A stretch of DNA of 64,000 bases, taken from positions 93,863,278 to 93,927,277 of the forward strand of contig CM039462.1 in the NCBI GenBank assembly GCA_022414725.1. The letters run 5' to 3'. The translations under genes and the position numbers were made by a program. Positions 41,046 to 51,559 of the stretch are shown here, one piece after another. The DNA comes from Microglena sp. YARC (Eukaryota; Chlorophyta; Chlorophyceae; Chlamydomonadales; Chlamydomonadaceae). A model generated the notes under the pieces. That model was not told where the DNA came from. It worked only from the letters and a program-made list of their open reading frames with translations, and did no database searches. Positions within the stretch are counted from its first letter, which is position 1. Every line of letters begins with the position of its first letter.

Positions 41046-44000
41046 ATGACACCAGCCTCAAGACTACTGCCCAGGGCAGCCTTGCCTGCTATACTTGGAC
41101 TTCTACTGTGCCTTGGTGCCAACTTATTGCCCCAAGCTTATGCTGATGATGATCCCAGCTGCCGCTCAAACTACACACAGTGCCAGCTGATTCCCAGTGG
41201 CTGTGGAGCACCCCCAATCCCCGCCCCCCTACCCATTTTTGCCAATGACTTTGGCGTGTCCCAGTTCAATGTCACACTGCTGAATGGATACGGCTGGTAC
41301 TTCGACACATTGCAGCTGTACCGCAGAATAAATGGCAGCATTCACTTTGTCACTGACTTCGGCACCGTCATGAACAACAGAGCAAAAGTAGGCACCAAGT
41401 TGAACGTCAACATGGCCACTCTGCCTGGAGGTAGCTTTTCTCAAGGAGAAGAGCTCATCTTCGCCATCACTGTGTGTGAGACAGGACCGGCAGACTTTGA
41501 AGGCTGTAACGCAACACTGGGCCTCGATGAGTGTGTGGGTGAAGGATGCAATAATGCCACCACCTGTGGTACTGGCTGCACCATGATCAGTGACATTGGC
41601 ACATGCACTGGATGTGGAACCTGCGGTGGACAAATTGGCTCATGCAATTCCGGTGAAAAGTGGTACAGTGGTAACCCGACAAACAACTGGGATAACGTGA
41701 CCCACGTCAACGTCGTCAATGACGGTCAGCCTACTGTGTACTTGGGCTTTGAGGACTGTCGACCTCCTTCCGGGGACTGTAGCGATATCTGCTACGAGGA
41801 CTTCCAATTCAAGCTGGACTTCATCAACGACGAGTCTATCACTCCATGCCCCAACGTGAAGTGTGATGATGGCGACCCATGCACAAATGACCAGTGTGAC
41901 TGGGATTACAAAACTGGTTCTCCAATCTGCACTAACCCCAAAAATGACGTTTGCCAGTCCCCACCGCCACCACCCTCTCCTCCTCCTCCCCCCCTTCCAT
42001 CTACTCGTTGTCCTCCTAGCTACCCTCCTACTTCTGCTCCATCCCCTTCTCCTCCCCCTCCATTCCCTTCTCCTCCCTATTTCCCCCTTCTCCCCGCCCT
42101 GCCATCCTAGCTACCCTCCTACTTCCGCCCCATCCCCTTCTCCTCCCCTCCATCCCCTTCTCCTCCCCATTCCTCCCCTTCTCCTCCCCCCCCATCTCCC
42201 TCTCCTCCCCCTCCATCACCTTCTCCTCCCCATTCTCCTCCCCCTCCATCCCCGCCCTGTCCTCCTAGCTACCCTCCTACTTCCGCCCCATCCCCTTCTC
42301 CTCCCCCTCCACCCCCTTCTCCTCCCCCTACATCCCCGTCTCCTCCATCCCCTCCATGTCCTCCTAGCTACCCTCCTACTTCCCCTCCATCCCCTTCTCC
42401 TCCCCCCCATCCTCATCTCCTCCCCCCCATCCCTTTCTCCTCCCCCTCCATCCCTCCTGTCCTCCTAGCTACCCCCCTACTTACCTTACACCCCCTTCTC
42501 CTCCCCCCCATCCTCTTCTCCTCCCCCTCCATCCCCTGCTCCTCCCCCCCCATCCCCTCCCTGTCCTCCTAGCTACCCTCCTACTTCCGATCCATCCCCT
42601 TCTCCTACCTATTCCTCCCCTTCTCCTCCCCCCCCATCCCCTCCCTGTCCTCCTAGCTACCCTCCTACTTCCCCTCCATCCCCTTCTCCTCCCCCCCCTC
42701 CCCTTCTCCTCCTCCTCCCCCCCCTCCCCTCCCTGTCCTCCTAGCTACCCTCCTACTTCCCCTCCATCCCTTCTCCTCCCCCCCGTCCCCTCCCCTCCCC
42801 TGCCGTCCCCTCCCCTTCCTCCTCCTGCCGTCCTGACAGTCGAGGTGTTTGCCCTTCTGGGTGGTGGCGTTCCACTTGGAGGTTCTACACAGGATGCCGC
42901 AGACGCATTTTTTAGGATGGTTGATGTTTTCCGCGAAGGCCAGGGTTATAAGGGAGCTTCCATGGACTACACTGACACAGGCATTAAATCCGGTGCCTTT
43001 TTGCAAAGCAATGCGACTGGAGATAACCAGGAGGAGGTGAGAATGGCACCTATATTTTTTACCCAAGGGCGGGGAAAGGGACGGAGCTGTCTAGAAGCTA
43101 CTACTCGTAGCCCCCAAACGAAGCACTGGTCATTATTTTCACTCGCTCTGCTGTTCTACCATATATACCCTCGCGCACATCCATTCCTACTTACTGACGG
43201 TGGACCGTCTGCATGATTTCATACTTCTACCTTGCTGTTTAACAGACGGGTAAGATATTATACATGTGATTGTTTGGGGCTCAGTTCACCAGTGCTTGTT
43301 CTTTTTTGGGCCCTTCCTATACGGTTGGGCAAGTCCCTTTAGCCTATTTGGCCTACCCCTGGACTGTAACATACATACATACATACATACATGTGCATTG
43401 CTGTGGGATATATGATTGCATACATACCGGTATTGGGAGACTCACCCACCTCCTGAGGTGAAATTCCTATCACAACTTCAAATACAAAAATGCCTTGCTG
43501 TTGAATTTGCCTTGCTGTTGGATATGAGTTGGGTGAGCTGTGTGAGTCGACTACACTCTGCGGCACACTGGTAATAAAATAATCACAACAGTTAGACCCT
43601 TGTTGTAGTCTAATACCAACAATATCAAACTCCTGCGCAGGGTACTTCTAACATACATACATACATGTGCATTGCTGTGGGATATATGATTGCTTACATG
43701 TACTCGGGGAATAGGAATCGCATCCATTTAGGTACCGTCCCGCATCAAAACACACCTTTCGCACACATTCTGCATTTCGACCATTTCCCCGGTATATACC
43801 GGTATTGGGAGACCCACCTCCTGCGCAGGGTCCTTCTATTGACCAAATTGGCCAGCGCTTTAGCGCACTTGAAAAACAAAAAAATCGCTTTGTAGTGCAA
43901 AAAGCGCAAAAATTGCTTGCTGGGCCCACAGGGGGTTGCAAAAAACTGCGTGAAACGCGCAGTGGGGCTCAAAAAGGCAGCGCGCCAGCGCGCGCTTGGA

Positions 44001-47000
44001 AGTACCCTGCTCCTAAGCGAAATTCCTTTCACAACTTCAAATACAAAAATGCCTTGCTTTTGGATATGAGTTGGGTGAGCTGTGTGAGTCGCCTACCCTC
44101 TGCGGCACACTGGTAAAATAACCACAATAGTTAGACCCTTGTTTTAGCCTAATACCGGTACCAACAGTATCAAACTAACTAGCTAACCTGGATGTTGTGT
44201 CTCACCGCGTCCTATGTAGCTGCCATTCTCTGGCACAGCCATCCACATTCTTATCCCTGCTGGTGCTGCTTTCCATTCACCCCCTGTTTTTTTGCTTTGT
44301 GGGTGCTTTTTCTTTTTGTTTAAAGCACAGAGTCTCATACATCCTCGCGGTGCCAAGTAGACTGTAACATGTAATGTAATGTAACCTCCCCAACCCACCA
44401 TTTCCTTGCACAGGTTGATCTCACTGCTCTGGAGTTCAAACTCCAGATAGACGCATGCATCACCAATGCCGACATCCTTTGTGGCGCTGTCATCACCACA
44501 GATGGCCAAACCGGTAACGCGTATGTGTTCTCCTGCTTGGGCGACGCGTCTGGAGGACTTAACCCCGGCACCTATGATGGGTTTGCAGTTCTCAGCTTGT
44601 GCTGCCCCGTTCCCCTGACTGTTACAGTCACCGCCCCTGGTGAGGCGGATTCGCTCATCGCCACTGCTTTGGTCACCTCTCACGGCACCCAGCGCCGCGC
44701 TGCCTTCGCTGCTGGTCCTGGATCTCTGCAGTCAACCATTTCTACCCCAGATACTGGTGTGGCTAGCTACGTTGAGCAAGTGACCTACGGCCAGCAAGGA
44801 GACGTGAGTTGTTGGCTGATAAAAAAAAAATTGTATCATATATGTGTAAAATATATGCTGACACCCTTTGCTGTAAAATATATGCTGACATCCTCCATGT
44901 AAAATATATGTTACATATATGCTGACATCCTCCATGTAAAATATATGTTACATAAATGCTGACATCCTCCATGTAAAATATATGCTGACATCCTCCATGT
45001 AAAATATGTGTTACATATATGCTGACATCCTCCATGTAAAATATATGTTACATATATGCTGACATCCTCCATGTAAAATATATGTAAAATATATGCTGAC
45101 ATCCTCCATGAAAAATATATGTAAAATATATGCTGACATCCTCCATGTAAAATATATGTTACATATATGCTGACATCCTCCATGTAAAATAATGTATATA
45201 TGTTACATATATGCTGACATCCTTTATCCTGCTGCCCCCATACAGATTGACAGCCTTGCAGAGACCATTCGTGACAATATTGCAACCTACATTGCTGATG
45301 GTCAGATTCCTTGTGCTTCCATCATTGGGATCACAGGGCAATCAAGAGGGGACTACATCTTCGCATGTGAAGCGGGAAATACCGCTGCAGGTGTCTTCGG
45401 ATTCAATTTTGGAGAACTATGCTGCTCACCCCCTCCCCCCCCTTCCACTCCTCCTCCCCCTCCATCCCCTTCTCCCCCCCTCCTTCCCCTCCTCCCCCCC
45501 TCCATCCCCTCCTCCTCCCCCTCCATCCCCTCCTCCTCCACCACCATCCCCTCCTCCTCCCCCTCCATCCCCTACTCCCCCCCCTCAATCCCTTCTCCCC
45601 CGCCTCAATCCCCTCCTTCCCCACCTCCATCCCACCCTCCTCCCCCACCCCCATCCCCTCCTCCTCCACCTCCATCCCCTCCTCCTCCACCTCCATCCCC
45701 TCCTCCCCCCCCTCCGCCTCCCCCTCCATCCCCTTCTTCCCCCCTCCTCCACCTCCATCCCCTCCTCCTCCCCCTTCTCCCCCCTCCTTCCCCTCCTCCT
45801 CCACCTCCATCCCCTCCTCCTCCACCTCCATCCCCTTCTCCCCCCCTCCATCTCCTCCTCCCCCCTCCATCCCCTCCTCCTCCCCCTCCATCCCCTCCTC
45901 CTCCCCCTCCATCCCCTCTTCCCCCCCCTCCATCCCCTCCTCCCCTTCTACCCCCCCTCCATCCCCTCCTCCCCCCCTCCATCCCCGCCTCCTCCCCCTC
46001 CTCCTCCTCCCCCTCCATCCCCTCCTCCTCCCCTCCCTCCCCTCCTCCTCCCCCTCCATCCCCTTCTCCCCCCCCTCCATCCCCTTCTCCCCCCCCTCCA
46101 TCCCCTCCGCCCCCTCCTCCTCCATCCCCTCCTCCTCCCCCTCCATCCACTCCTCCTCCACCTCCATCCCCTTCTCCTCCTCCTCCCCCTCCATCCCCTC
46201 CTCCCCCCCCCTCCTCCCCTCCATCCCCTCCTCCTCCATCCCCTCCTCCCCCCTCCATCCCCTCCTCCTCCCCTCCTCCCCCTCCTCCCCTCCTCCCCTC
46301 CTCCCCCCCCTCCATCCCCTCCTCCTCCCCCTCCATCCCCTTCTCCCCCCCTCCATCCCCTCCGCCCCCCCCTCCATCCCCTCCTCCCCCCCCTCCATCC
46401 CCTCCTCCTCCCCCTCCATCCTCTCCTCCTCCCCCTCCTCCCCCCCCTCCATCCCCTCCTCCTCCCCCTCCATCCCCTCCTCCCCCCCTCCTTCTCCCCC
46501 TCCATCCCTCCTCCTCTCCCTCCATCCCCTTCCCCCCCCCTCTGTCCCCTCCTCCCCCCCCTCCATCCCCTCCTCCCCCCCTCCATCCCCTCCTCCTCCC
46601 CCTCCTCCTCCTCCTCCCAGCTACCCTCAGATTCCCAGCTCCCCTAGCTACCCTCCTCCCAGCTACCCTACCATTTCCAGCCCCCCTAATTACCCCCCAA
46701 AACAATCTGTACCTAGTACAACTGAAACAGATACAACTGACACGAGCACTGACCAGGATACAGTCAGCACTGACAAGGACACTATCAGCACTGGCAAGGA
46801 CGAAGACACAGTCAGCACTGACAAGGACACTATCAGCACTGGCAAGGACAAAGACACAGTCAGCACTAACAAGGACAAAGACATAGTCAGCACTGACGAG
46901 GACACTATCAGCACTGGCAAGGACAAAGACACAGTCAGCACCGACGAGGACACTATCAGCACTGGCAAAGACAGAGGCACTGTCAGCAATGACGAGGACA

Positions 47001-47823
47001 CTATCAGCACTGGCAAAGACAAAGACACAGTCAGCACTGACGAGGACACTATCAGCACTGGCAAAGACAAAGACACAGTCAGCACTGACGAGGACACTAT
47101 CAGCACTGGCAAAGACAAAGACACAGTCAGCACTAACAAGGACAAAGACATAGTCAGCACTGACAAGGACAAGGACGAAGTCAGCACTGACGAGGACACT
47201 GTTAGCAATGACAAGGATAAACTCAGCAACGGCAAGGGCAAAAGTCCTCCCCCTCCATCTCTTTCCCCTCCCCCCCCGTCCCCTTCTGGAAAGAAATCTC
47301 CCCCCCCTCCCCCCCCTTCTCCTCCTCCTCCTCCTCCTCCCAGCAATGACAAGGACAAGGGCAGCAGTGACAAGGACAAGGGCAGCAATGGCAAGGACAC
47401 AGTCAGCACTGACAAGGACAAGGACGAAGTCAGCACTGACGAGGACACTGTTAGCAATGACAAGGACAAAGTCAGCAATGGCAAGGGCAAAAGTCCTCCC
47501 CCTCCATCTCCTTCCCCTCCCCTCCGTCCCCTTCTGGAAAGAGATCTCCCCCCCCCCCCCCCCTTCTCCTCCTCCTCCTCCTCCCAGCAATGACAAGGAC
47601 AAGGGCAGCAGTGACAAGGACAAAGTCAGCAACGGCAAGGACAAAAGTCCTCCCCCTCCATCTCCTTCCCCTCCCTCCCCGTCCCCTTCTGGAAAGAGAT
47701 CTCCCCCCTCCACCCCCTCCACCCCCTTCTCCTCCTCCTCCCAGCAATGACAAGGACAAGGGCAGCAATGACAAGAACAAGGGCAGTAATGACAAGGACA
47801 AAAATAAGGGCAAGAGTTTGTAG
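41046..47823 (+). CDS. Gene 4: large secreted modular matrix protein (Cys-rich domains, two proline rods, charged tail); 3 exons
   Basis: Exons 41046-43036, 44414-44803 and 45246-47823 join in phase 0; introns start GTGAGA and GTGAGT and end CACAG and TACAG. Residues 1-33 are a signal peptide (LLLCLGANLLPQAYA). Residues 34-304 form a Cys-rich, sequon-rich domain ending with CDDGDPCTNDQCDW. Rod 1 (about 41960-42825) carries CPPSYPPTS about eight times. The end of exon 1 plus exon 2 (VDLTALEFKL...YVFSCLGD...LSLCCP) and the start of exon 3 (IDSLAETIRD...YIFACEAG...GELCCS) form a second Cys region with two similar halves. Rod 2 (45425-46690) is SPPPPPSPPPP. The tail (46700-47820) is STDKDTISTGKDKDTV-type, interleaved with SPPPPSPSP patches, ending at TAG 47821-47823. 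Pherophorin-like by architecture, but I cannot confirm a pherophorin domain. Frame breaks occur in both rods and in two tail patches. Likely a wall or matrix structural glycoprotein. Confidence 0.75.
41960..42825 (+). repeat. Rod 1 minisatellite of gene 4 with periodic Cys/Tyr
   Basis: Units of about 85-160 bp each open with CTCCTAGCTACCCTCCTAC (CPPSYPPTS) and continue with a variable CCATCCCCTTCTCCTCCCC run. Eight copies of the opening are seen (about 42011, 42104, 42262, 42359, 42460, 42564, 42649, 42736). The frame is lost at about 42105 and must shift again before exon 1 ends. Cys and Tyr recur with the unit. Confidence 0.8.
43037..44413 (+). other. Intron 1 of gene 4, with a segmental duplication
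   Basis: Donor GAGGAG/GTGAGA and acceptor TTGCACAG/GTTGAT. The segment 43370-43640 is repeated at about 43645-44175: ACATACATACATGTGCATTG, ATACCGGTATTGGGAGAC (family-S repeat) and AATGCCTTGCT...TTAGACCCTTGT. The second copy is split by MITE-A (43826-44009); the first copy shows the uninterrupted site. A truncated CTCCTGCGCAGGGTACTTCT is left at about 43631-43650. Confidence 0.75.
43826..44009 (+). mobile_element. MITE-A copy 4 (184 bp) in intron 1 of gene 4
   Basis: Starts CAGGGTCCTTCTATTGACC and ends CTTGGAAGTACCCTG. It is inserted in a family-S repeat; flanks CTCCTGCG (43818-43825) and CTCCTAAG (44010-44017) match at 6 of 8 bases. The empty site CCCACCTCCTGAGGTGAAAT survives at about 43448-43467. 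Confidence 0.88.
44804..45245 (+). other. Intron 2 of gene 4, filled by a minisatellite
   Basis: Donor GGAGAC/GTGAGT and acceptor CCCCATACAG/ATTGAC. Between 44865 and 45225 the unit TGCTGACATCCTCCATGTAA, AATATATGTTACATATA (about 22-38 bp) is repeated about eleven times. Its length probably varies between alleles. Confidence 0.85.
46735..47220 (+). repeat. 48-bp repeat encoding the charged tail of gene 4
   Basis: The unit ACTGACGAGGACACTATCAG, CACTGGCAAAGACAAAGACA, CAGTCAGC encodes 16 residues (TDEDTISTGKDKDTVS). About nine units occur, some shortened to 24 bp. All changes keep the frame, in contrast to the rods, which suggests selection on the tail or easier assembly of this less repetitive composition. 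Confidence 0.75.
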
Positions 47824-48425
47824 CAGAGGCAATATAAGCGGAAGTCACGCTGGTGTTAGTGGAAGACACCACAGTACAGACGGCATAGATGGCACATATG
47901 ATAGACTAGAATGCAGGCAGGATCAAGATGAGGTAAAACACCATGAAGCACAAACACCACGTGGAAACTGGCTGAAACAAGTTTCGCTTGCTGTTGCAAT
48001 AATGCTTTAAGGTGGATACTCCCTGACACAATGAGTTCTGCCCAAGATTTGTTTGGCAGCAAGAGGACATGGGTCTGTCGTGGTGTTGACAAAAGTATTG
48101 TAAAAATATCAAGCCACCGAGCTTAGACCGTGGCCCAAAGTAGGCCCAACTTTCAGCCACTCTGCAAAATGGGGGCAAGGGCGGATGTTTGAAAATCCCG
48201 CCGTCGCAATCATGCTAGAGAGTGTATTATTCCTACAAACTCATCTCTAAGCTGCAAAGAGAATCAATTTCCTCTTGTACAAGCATTATTGCCACGCGTC
48301 GCATGGAGGAGTCCCTACCACCTGGAGGGTGACACATACTTTACAACACCAGATGGATACTCGCTGAAACAAGTATTGCTTGCAGACGCAATTATGCTAT
48401 AAGATCATGTAGGGTCAACATGATT
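47824..48425. other. Gene 4 downstream flank, diverged duplication
   Basis: No gene recognised. 47940-48015 (CTGGCTGAAACAAGTTTCGC, TTGCTGTTGCAATAATGC) and 48330-48405 (CTCGCTGAAACAAGTATTGC, TTGCAGACGCAATTATGC) are related direct copies. Confidence 0.5.
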
Positions 48426-48609
48426 AATTCGGGACCAAGAGCCCGTAGGAGGAACCGTTAGCGTTTTTGATGTGGAGCCGGAAGGTACCGCAAAAGCGCC
48501 GCAAGGAAGCTTATCCAGCTACTTCGATACAACCCAGCACATTCTAGAACCTTCCGGCCCCACATCGAAACCTCTTACAGTTCCTCCTACGGGCCCTTGG
48601 TCCCGAATT
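48426..48609. mobile_element. Foldback element, 184 bp, arms of about 60 bp
   Basis: The left arm AATTCGGGACCAAGAGCCCG, TAGGAGGAACCGTTAGCG is mirrored by CAGTTCCTCCTACGGGCCCT, TGGTCCCGAATT on the right. AACATG lies on both sides (48417-48422, 48611-48616), possibly part of a target duplication. The interior is GC-richer than the surroundings and has no open frame. Unique in this window. Confidence 0.75.
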
Positions 48610-48775
48610 GAACATGTACATGCATGATCTTGCATGATCTACATGCATGATCTTGTATGATCTACTTAGATGATCTTGCATGATCTACTTAGATGATCTT
48701 GCATGATCTACTTAGATGATCTTGCATGATCTACTTGCATGATCTACATGCATGATCTTGCATGATCTTACAAAT
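48610..48775. repeat. 23-bp minisatellite GATCTTGCATGATCTACTTA
   Basis: Units of TGATCTTGCATGATCTACTTAGA repeat about six times, with ACATGCATGATCT variants at the edges. The sequence is rich in GATC and GCATGATC half-palindromes. Confidence 0.8.
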
Positions 48776-48869
48776 GCAAGAGTGTATATTATTCCTGGCC
48801 ATAAGTTAGCATTAGTTGTTTGCAGACCTGAGCTTTACTAATAGATTCCTAAATAAACAGTTTTCAAGC

Positions 48870-49130
48870 GAAAAATGGCAAATGTTGCTCATGCCCCCTC
48901 TAACCAGGCATGCCGCAAAAACAAAGTATTGCTTCTTGGTCATTTAGTTGCTTGCTGGGGTTGCTACAACTTCCAGCATTTTTTATTTAGTTTGCTTGAT
49001 TCACTTGGCCCTTGCCCCCTCTAAACAGGTGTGCCGCAAAAACAAAGTATTACCTCTTGGTCAGTTAGTTGCTTGCTGGGGTTGCTACACCTCCCAGCAT
49101 TTTTAAATTTAGTTTGCTAGATTCATTTGG
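48870..49130. repeat. Tandem duplication of about 124 bp
   Basis: CCCCCTCTAACCAGGCATGC, CGCAAAAACAAAGTATTGCT, GTTGCTTGCTGGGGTTGCTA, then CCAGCATTTTTTATTTAGTT appear twice (about 48890 and 49013). Confidence 0.75.
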
Positions 49131-49690
49131 CCCTTTTCTAGATTCCTTTGGCCCTTAGCTACTTTGGCCCTTAGCTAGATTCACTTGGCCCAAGGCTACT
49201 TTAGATTCCTCACATTAGCTAGATTCACTTGGCCCAAGGCTACTTTAGCCCTAAGCTGGATTCCGTACCTTCGCTAGATTTACTTGGCCTTTAGCTAGAT
49301 TCATTTGGCCCTTAGCCCTTTGGCCCATTGGCCCTTAGCTAGCAAGATTCCTTATTAGCTAGATTCCTTATCTCAGGTAAATTCAGTTGGCCCTTATCCC
49401 TTTGGCCCTTAGCTAGATTCCTTATCTCAGCTAGAGTCACTTGGCCTTCAGCCCTTTGGCTCTAAGCTAGATTCCGTTCCTTGGCTAGATTTACTTGGCC
49501 TTTAGCTAGATTCAGTTGGCCCTTAGCCCTTTGGCCCTTAGCTAGCTAGATGCCTTGTCATCGAGATTCACTTGGCCTTTAGCTAGATTCAGTTGGCCCT
49601 TATCCCTTTGGCCCTTGCTAGATTCCTTATCTTAGCTACATTCACTTGGCCTTCAGCCCTTTGGCCCTTTGATCCTTACTTCAATTCACT
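49130..49690. repeat. 22-bp minisatellite TTGGCCCTTAGCTAGATTCA
   Basis: More than twenty irregular units combining TTGGCCCTTAGC, TAGATTCACTTGGCC and CCTTATC/CCTTAGCC variants. Confidence 0.8.
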
Positions 49691-49734
49691 TGACAATATA
49701 AGAACTGGTTTAACAACTTTTGCTATGCTATCTA

Positions 49735-50560
49735 TTTGTCTAATGTAATTGGAACAAAGAAAATCGCCAATATTCCTGCTCATCCAGCCATACTGATCGA
49801 TCGATGAACTATGTCAACAACTTGTGCTATGCAACCCATTTGCATAATGGCATCGTACAAAAGGAAATCGCCAATATTCCTGCTCATCCAGCCATACTGA
49901 TCGATCGATGAACTATTTCATCACCTTGTGAAATGCAACCCACTTCCCTGATGTATCTGGACAAAAGAAAATCGCCAATATTCCTGCTCATCCAGCCATA
50001 CTGATCGATGAACTATTTCAACAACTTGTGACATGCAATCTTTTTGTCTAGCGTAAATGGACAATACATATTCGCCAATATGTTTGCTCATTCAGCCATA
50101 CTGATCGATCGATGAACTATTTCAACAACTTGTAATATGCAATCTATTTACCTTATGTAAAAAACAATTGCCAATGTTCCTGTCCATTTAGCAATACCGA
50201 TCAATGAACTATTTCAACAACTTGTGATATGCAATCTATTTGCCTTATGTAAAAGAAAATCGCCAACGTTCCTGTCCATTTAGCCATACTGATCGATGAA
50301 CTATTTCAACAACTTATAACATGCAATCTATTTGCTTAATGAACTTGTAAGACAGAAAATCGCCTATAAATAGGGAACAGCAGTATGATATCATGTCATC
50401 ATATGATGCAGGTAGTCTAACTAGGAAAAAGTTACAATTTATAAACAACATCATATAATGCAATTTGTATGATTTCATATGATATCATACTCGCTTTTGG
50501 GCAACATCATATGAAATGCCTGTCCCTACCAACATCCCTGTTCATTCAGCCATGCTGATC
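49735..50560. repeat. Minisatellite of about 100 bp, seven units, last interrupted by MITE-B
   Basis: The unit is AAATCGCCAATATTCCTGCT, CATCCAGCCATACTGATCGA, TGAACTATTTCAACAACTTG, TGATATGCAATCTATTTG. Starts are near 49763, 49866, 49967, 50069, 50164, 50249 and 50355. The final unit is split after AAAATCGCC by MITE-B and resumes as CCAACATCCCTGTTCATTCA. Confidence 0.85.
50371..50528 (+). mobile_element. MITE-B copy 3 (158 bp)
   Basis: Starts TAGGGAACAGCAGTATGAT and ends (reverse complement) TAGGGACAGGCATTTCATAT. The interior GATGCAGGTAGTCTAACTAG corresponds to GATGCCGGCAGTCTGACTAG of copy 1. The flanks are poorly matched, but the interrupted minisatellite unit proves the insertion. Confidence 0.8.
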
Positions 50561-50565
50561 AAGAA

Positions 50566-50589
50566 GGGGGGGGGGGGGGGGGGGGGGGG
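50566..50589. repeat. (G)24 homopolymer
   Basis: Twenty-four G in a row immediately after the interrupted minisatellite unit; a candidate for length error. Confidence 0.9.
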
Positions 50590-50679
50590 ATTACCATGCA
50601 CTACTGCTGCCATGCAGTTCACTTCTCATCACCAAGCCAAATTATGCTCCTTGCCTTTCATTTCTTTCACCAGCCTGCT

Positions 50680-51065
50680 TGTATGTCCTGTGGTTTGTGT
50701 GTTTGATTAAGGATATTAAACGAGCCTTAACTACTAAACTACTCTAAACGATCACTAAATAATACAGGAAAAGGAGGTTGAAATATACCGGTTCCTTCTA
50801 GCGGTACGAGAGGATGCTGGGATGTACTGGCTTTTTCTAGCGGTACAGAGCTATGCTTGTATGTCCTGTGGTTTGTGTGTTTGATTTTAAATTATATATA
50901 TTATTATTTATTAAAAAAAAAAAATGTTTGATATTAAAGGAGCCTTAACTACTGAACTACTATAAACGGAATATACAGGAAAAGGAGGTTGAAATCTACT
51001 GGTTCCTTCTAGCGGTACGAGAGGATGCTGGGATATACTGGCTCCTTCTAGCGGCGCAGAAAGGA
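50680..51065. repeat. Tandem duplication of about 180 bp
   Basis: GCTTGTATGTCCTGTGGTTT, AGCCTTAACTACTAAACTAC, ACAGGAAAAGGAGGTTGAAA and GGTTCCTTCTAGCGGTACGA appear twice (about 50680-50850 and 50852-51060). The second copy carries an extra AT/poly(A) insert at 50892-50925. Confidence 0.8.
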
Positions 51066-51084
51066 ATCTGAGATTGAATGATAA

Positions 51085-51152
51085 ATCAATACATTATTAC
51101 GAGACGTGGAGTTGAGGGGGCCAGCCCGTTTGCTTTCACTGAGGCCAACAAC
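51085..51152 (+). repeat. Repeat family I, copy 3
   Basis: GATAAATCAATACATTATTACG, GTGGAGTTGAGGGGGCCAGC and CACTGAGGCCAAC match the copies at 3654 and 4145. Confidence 0.6.
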
Positions 51153-51204
51153 AGATTGAATAGTTACTTGTGCCGATACGCAGAGGACTGTGAGATTGGA
51201 TGGT

Positions 51205-51400
51205 TACATTGAGAGGTACAGAAAGAGTAATGAGATTGAACAGTCCTTTTCCGAGGGACACAAAGGATGCTGATATCGAATGGTTACATTGAGCGGTACA
51301 GAAAGCATACTGAGATTGAATGGTTACTTTCAGCGGTACAGAAAGGTTGCAGAGCTCAACTGGTTACATTGAGCGTTGGACAAAGGATGCTGAGCTCAAA
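51205..51400. repeat. 39-40-bp minisatellite
   Basis: Five units of GGTTACATTGAGCGGTACAG, AAAGCATACTGAGATTGAAT. Confidence 0.75.
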
Positions 51401-51559
51401 CAGGGCAAAAAAACAAGAAGGGAAAACACACACACACACACACAAATAAAATGGCAAATTACCACGAATAACTGTATTATGCATGCATATAATATACATA
51501 TATTAACTGGACTATGCATGCATGCATGCAAATCACTGCCGAATAGCGAATCCCAGCAA

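Noticed and set aside
45605..47872. 755-codon minus-strand open frame rich in Gly/Glu/Arg and Val/Ser
   Set aside because: It is the exact shadow of the proline rod and charged tail of gene 4; the plus frame has the signal peptide, splice sites and Cys domains, the minus frame has none.
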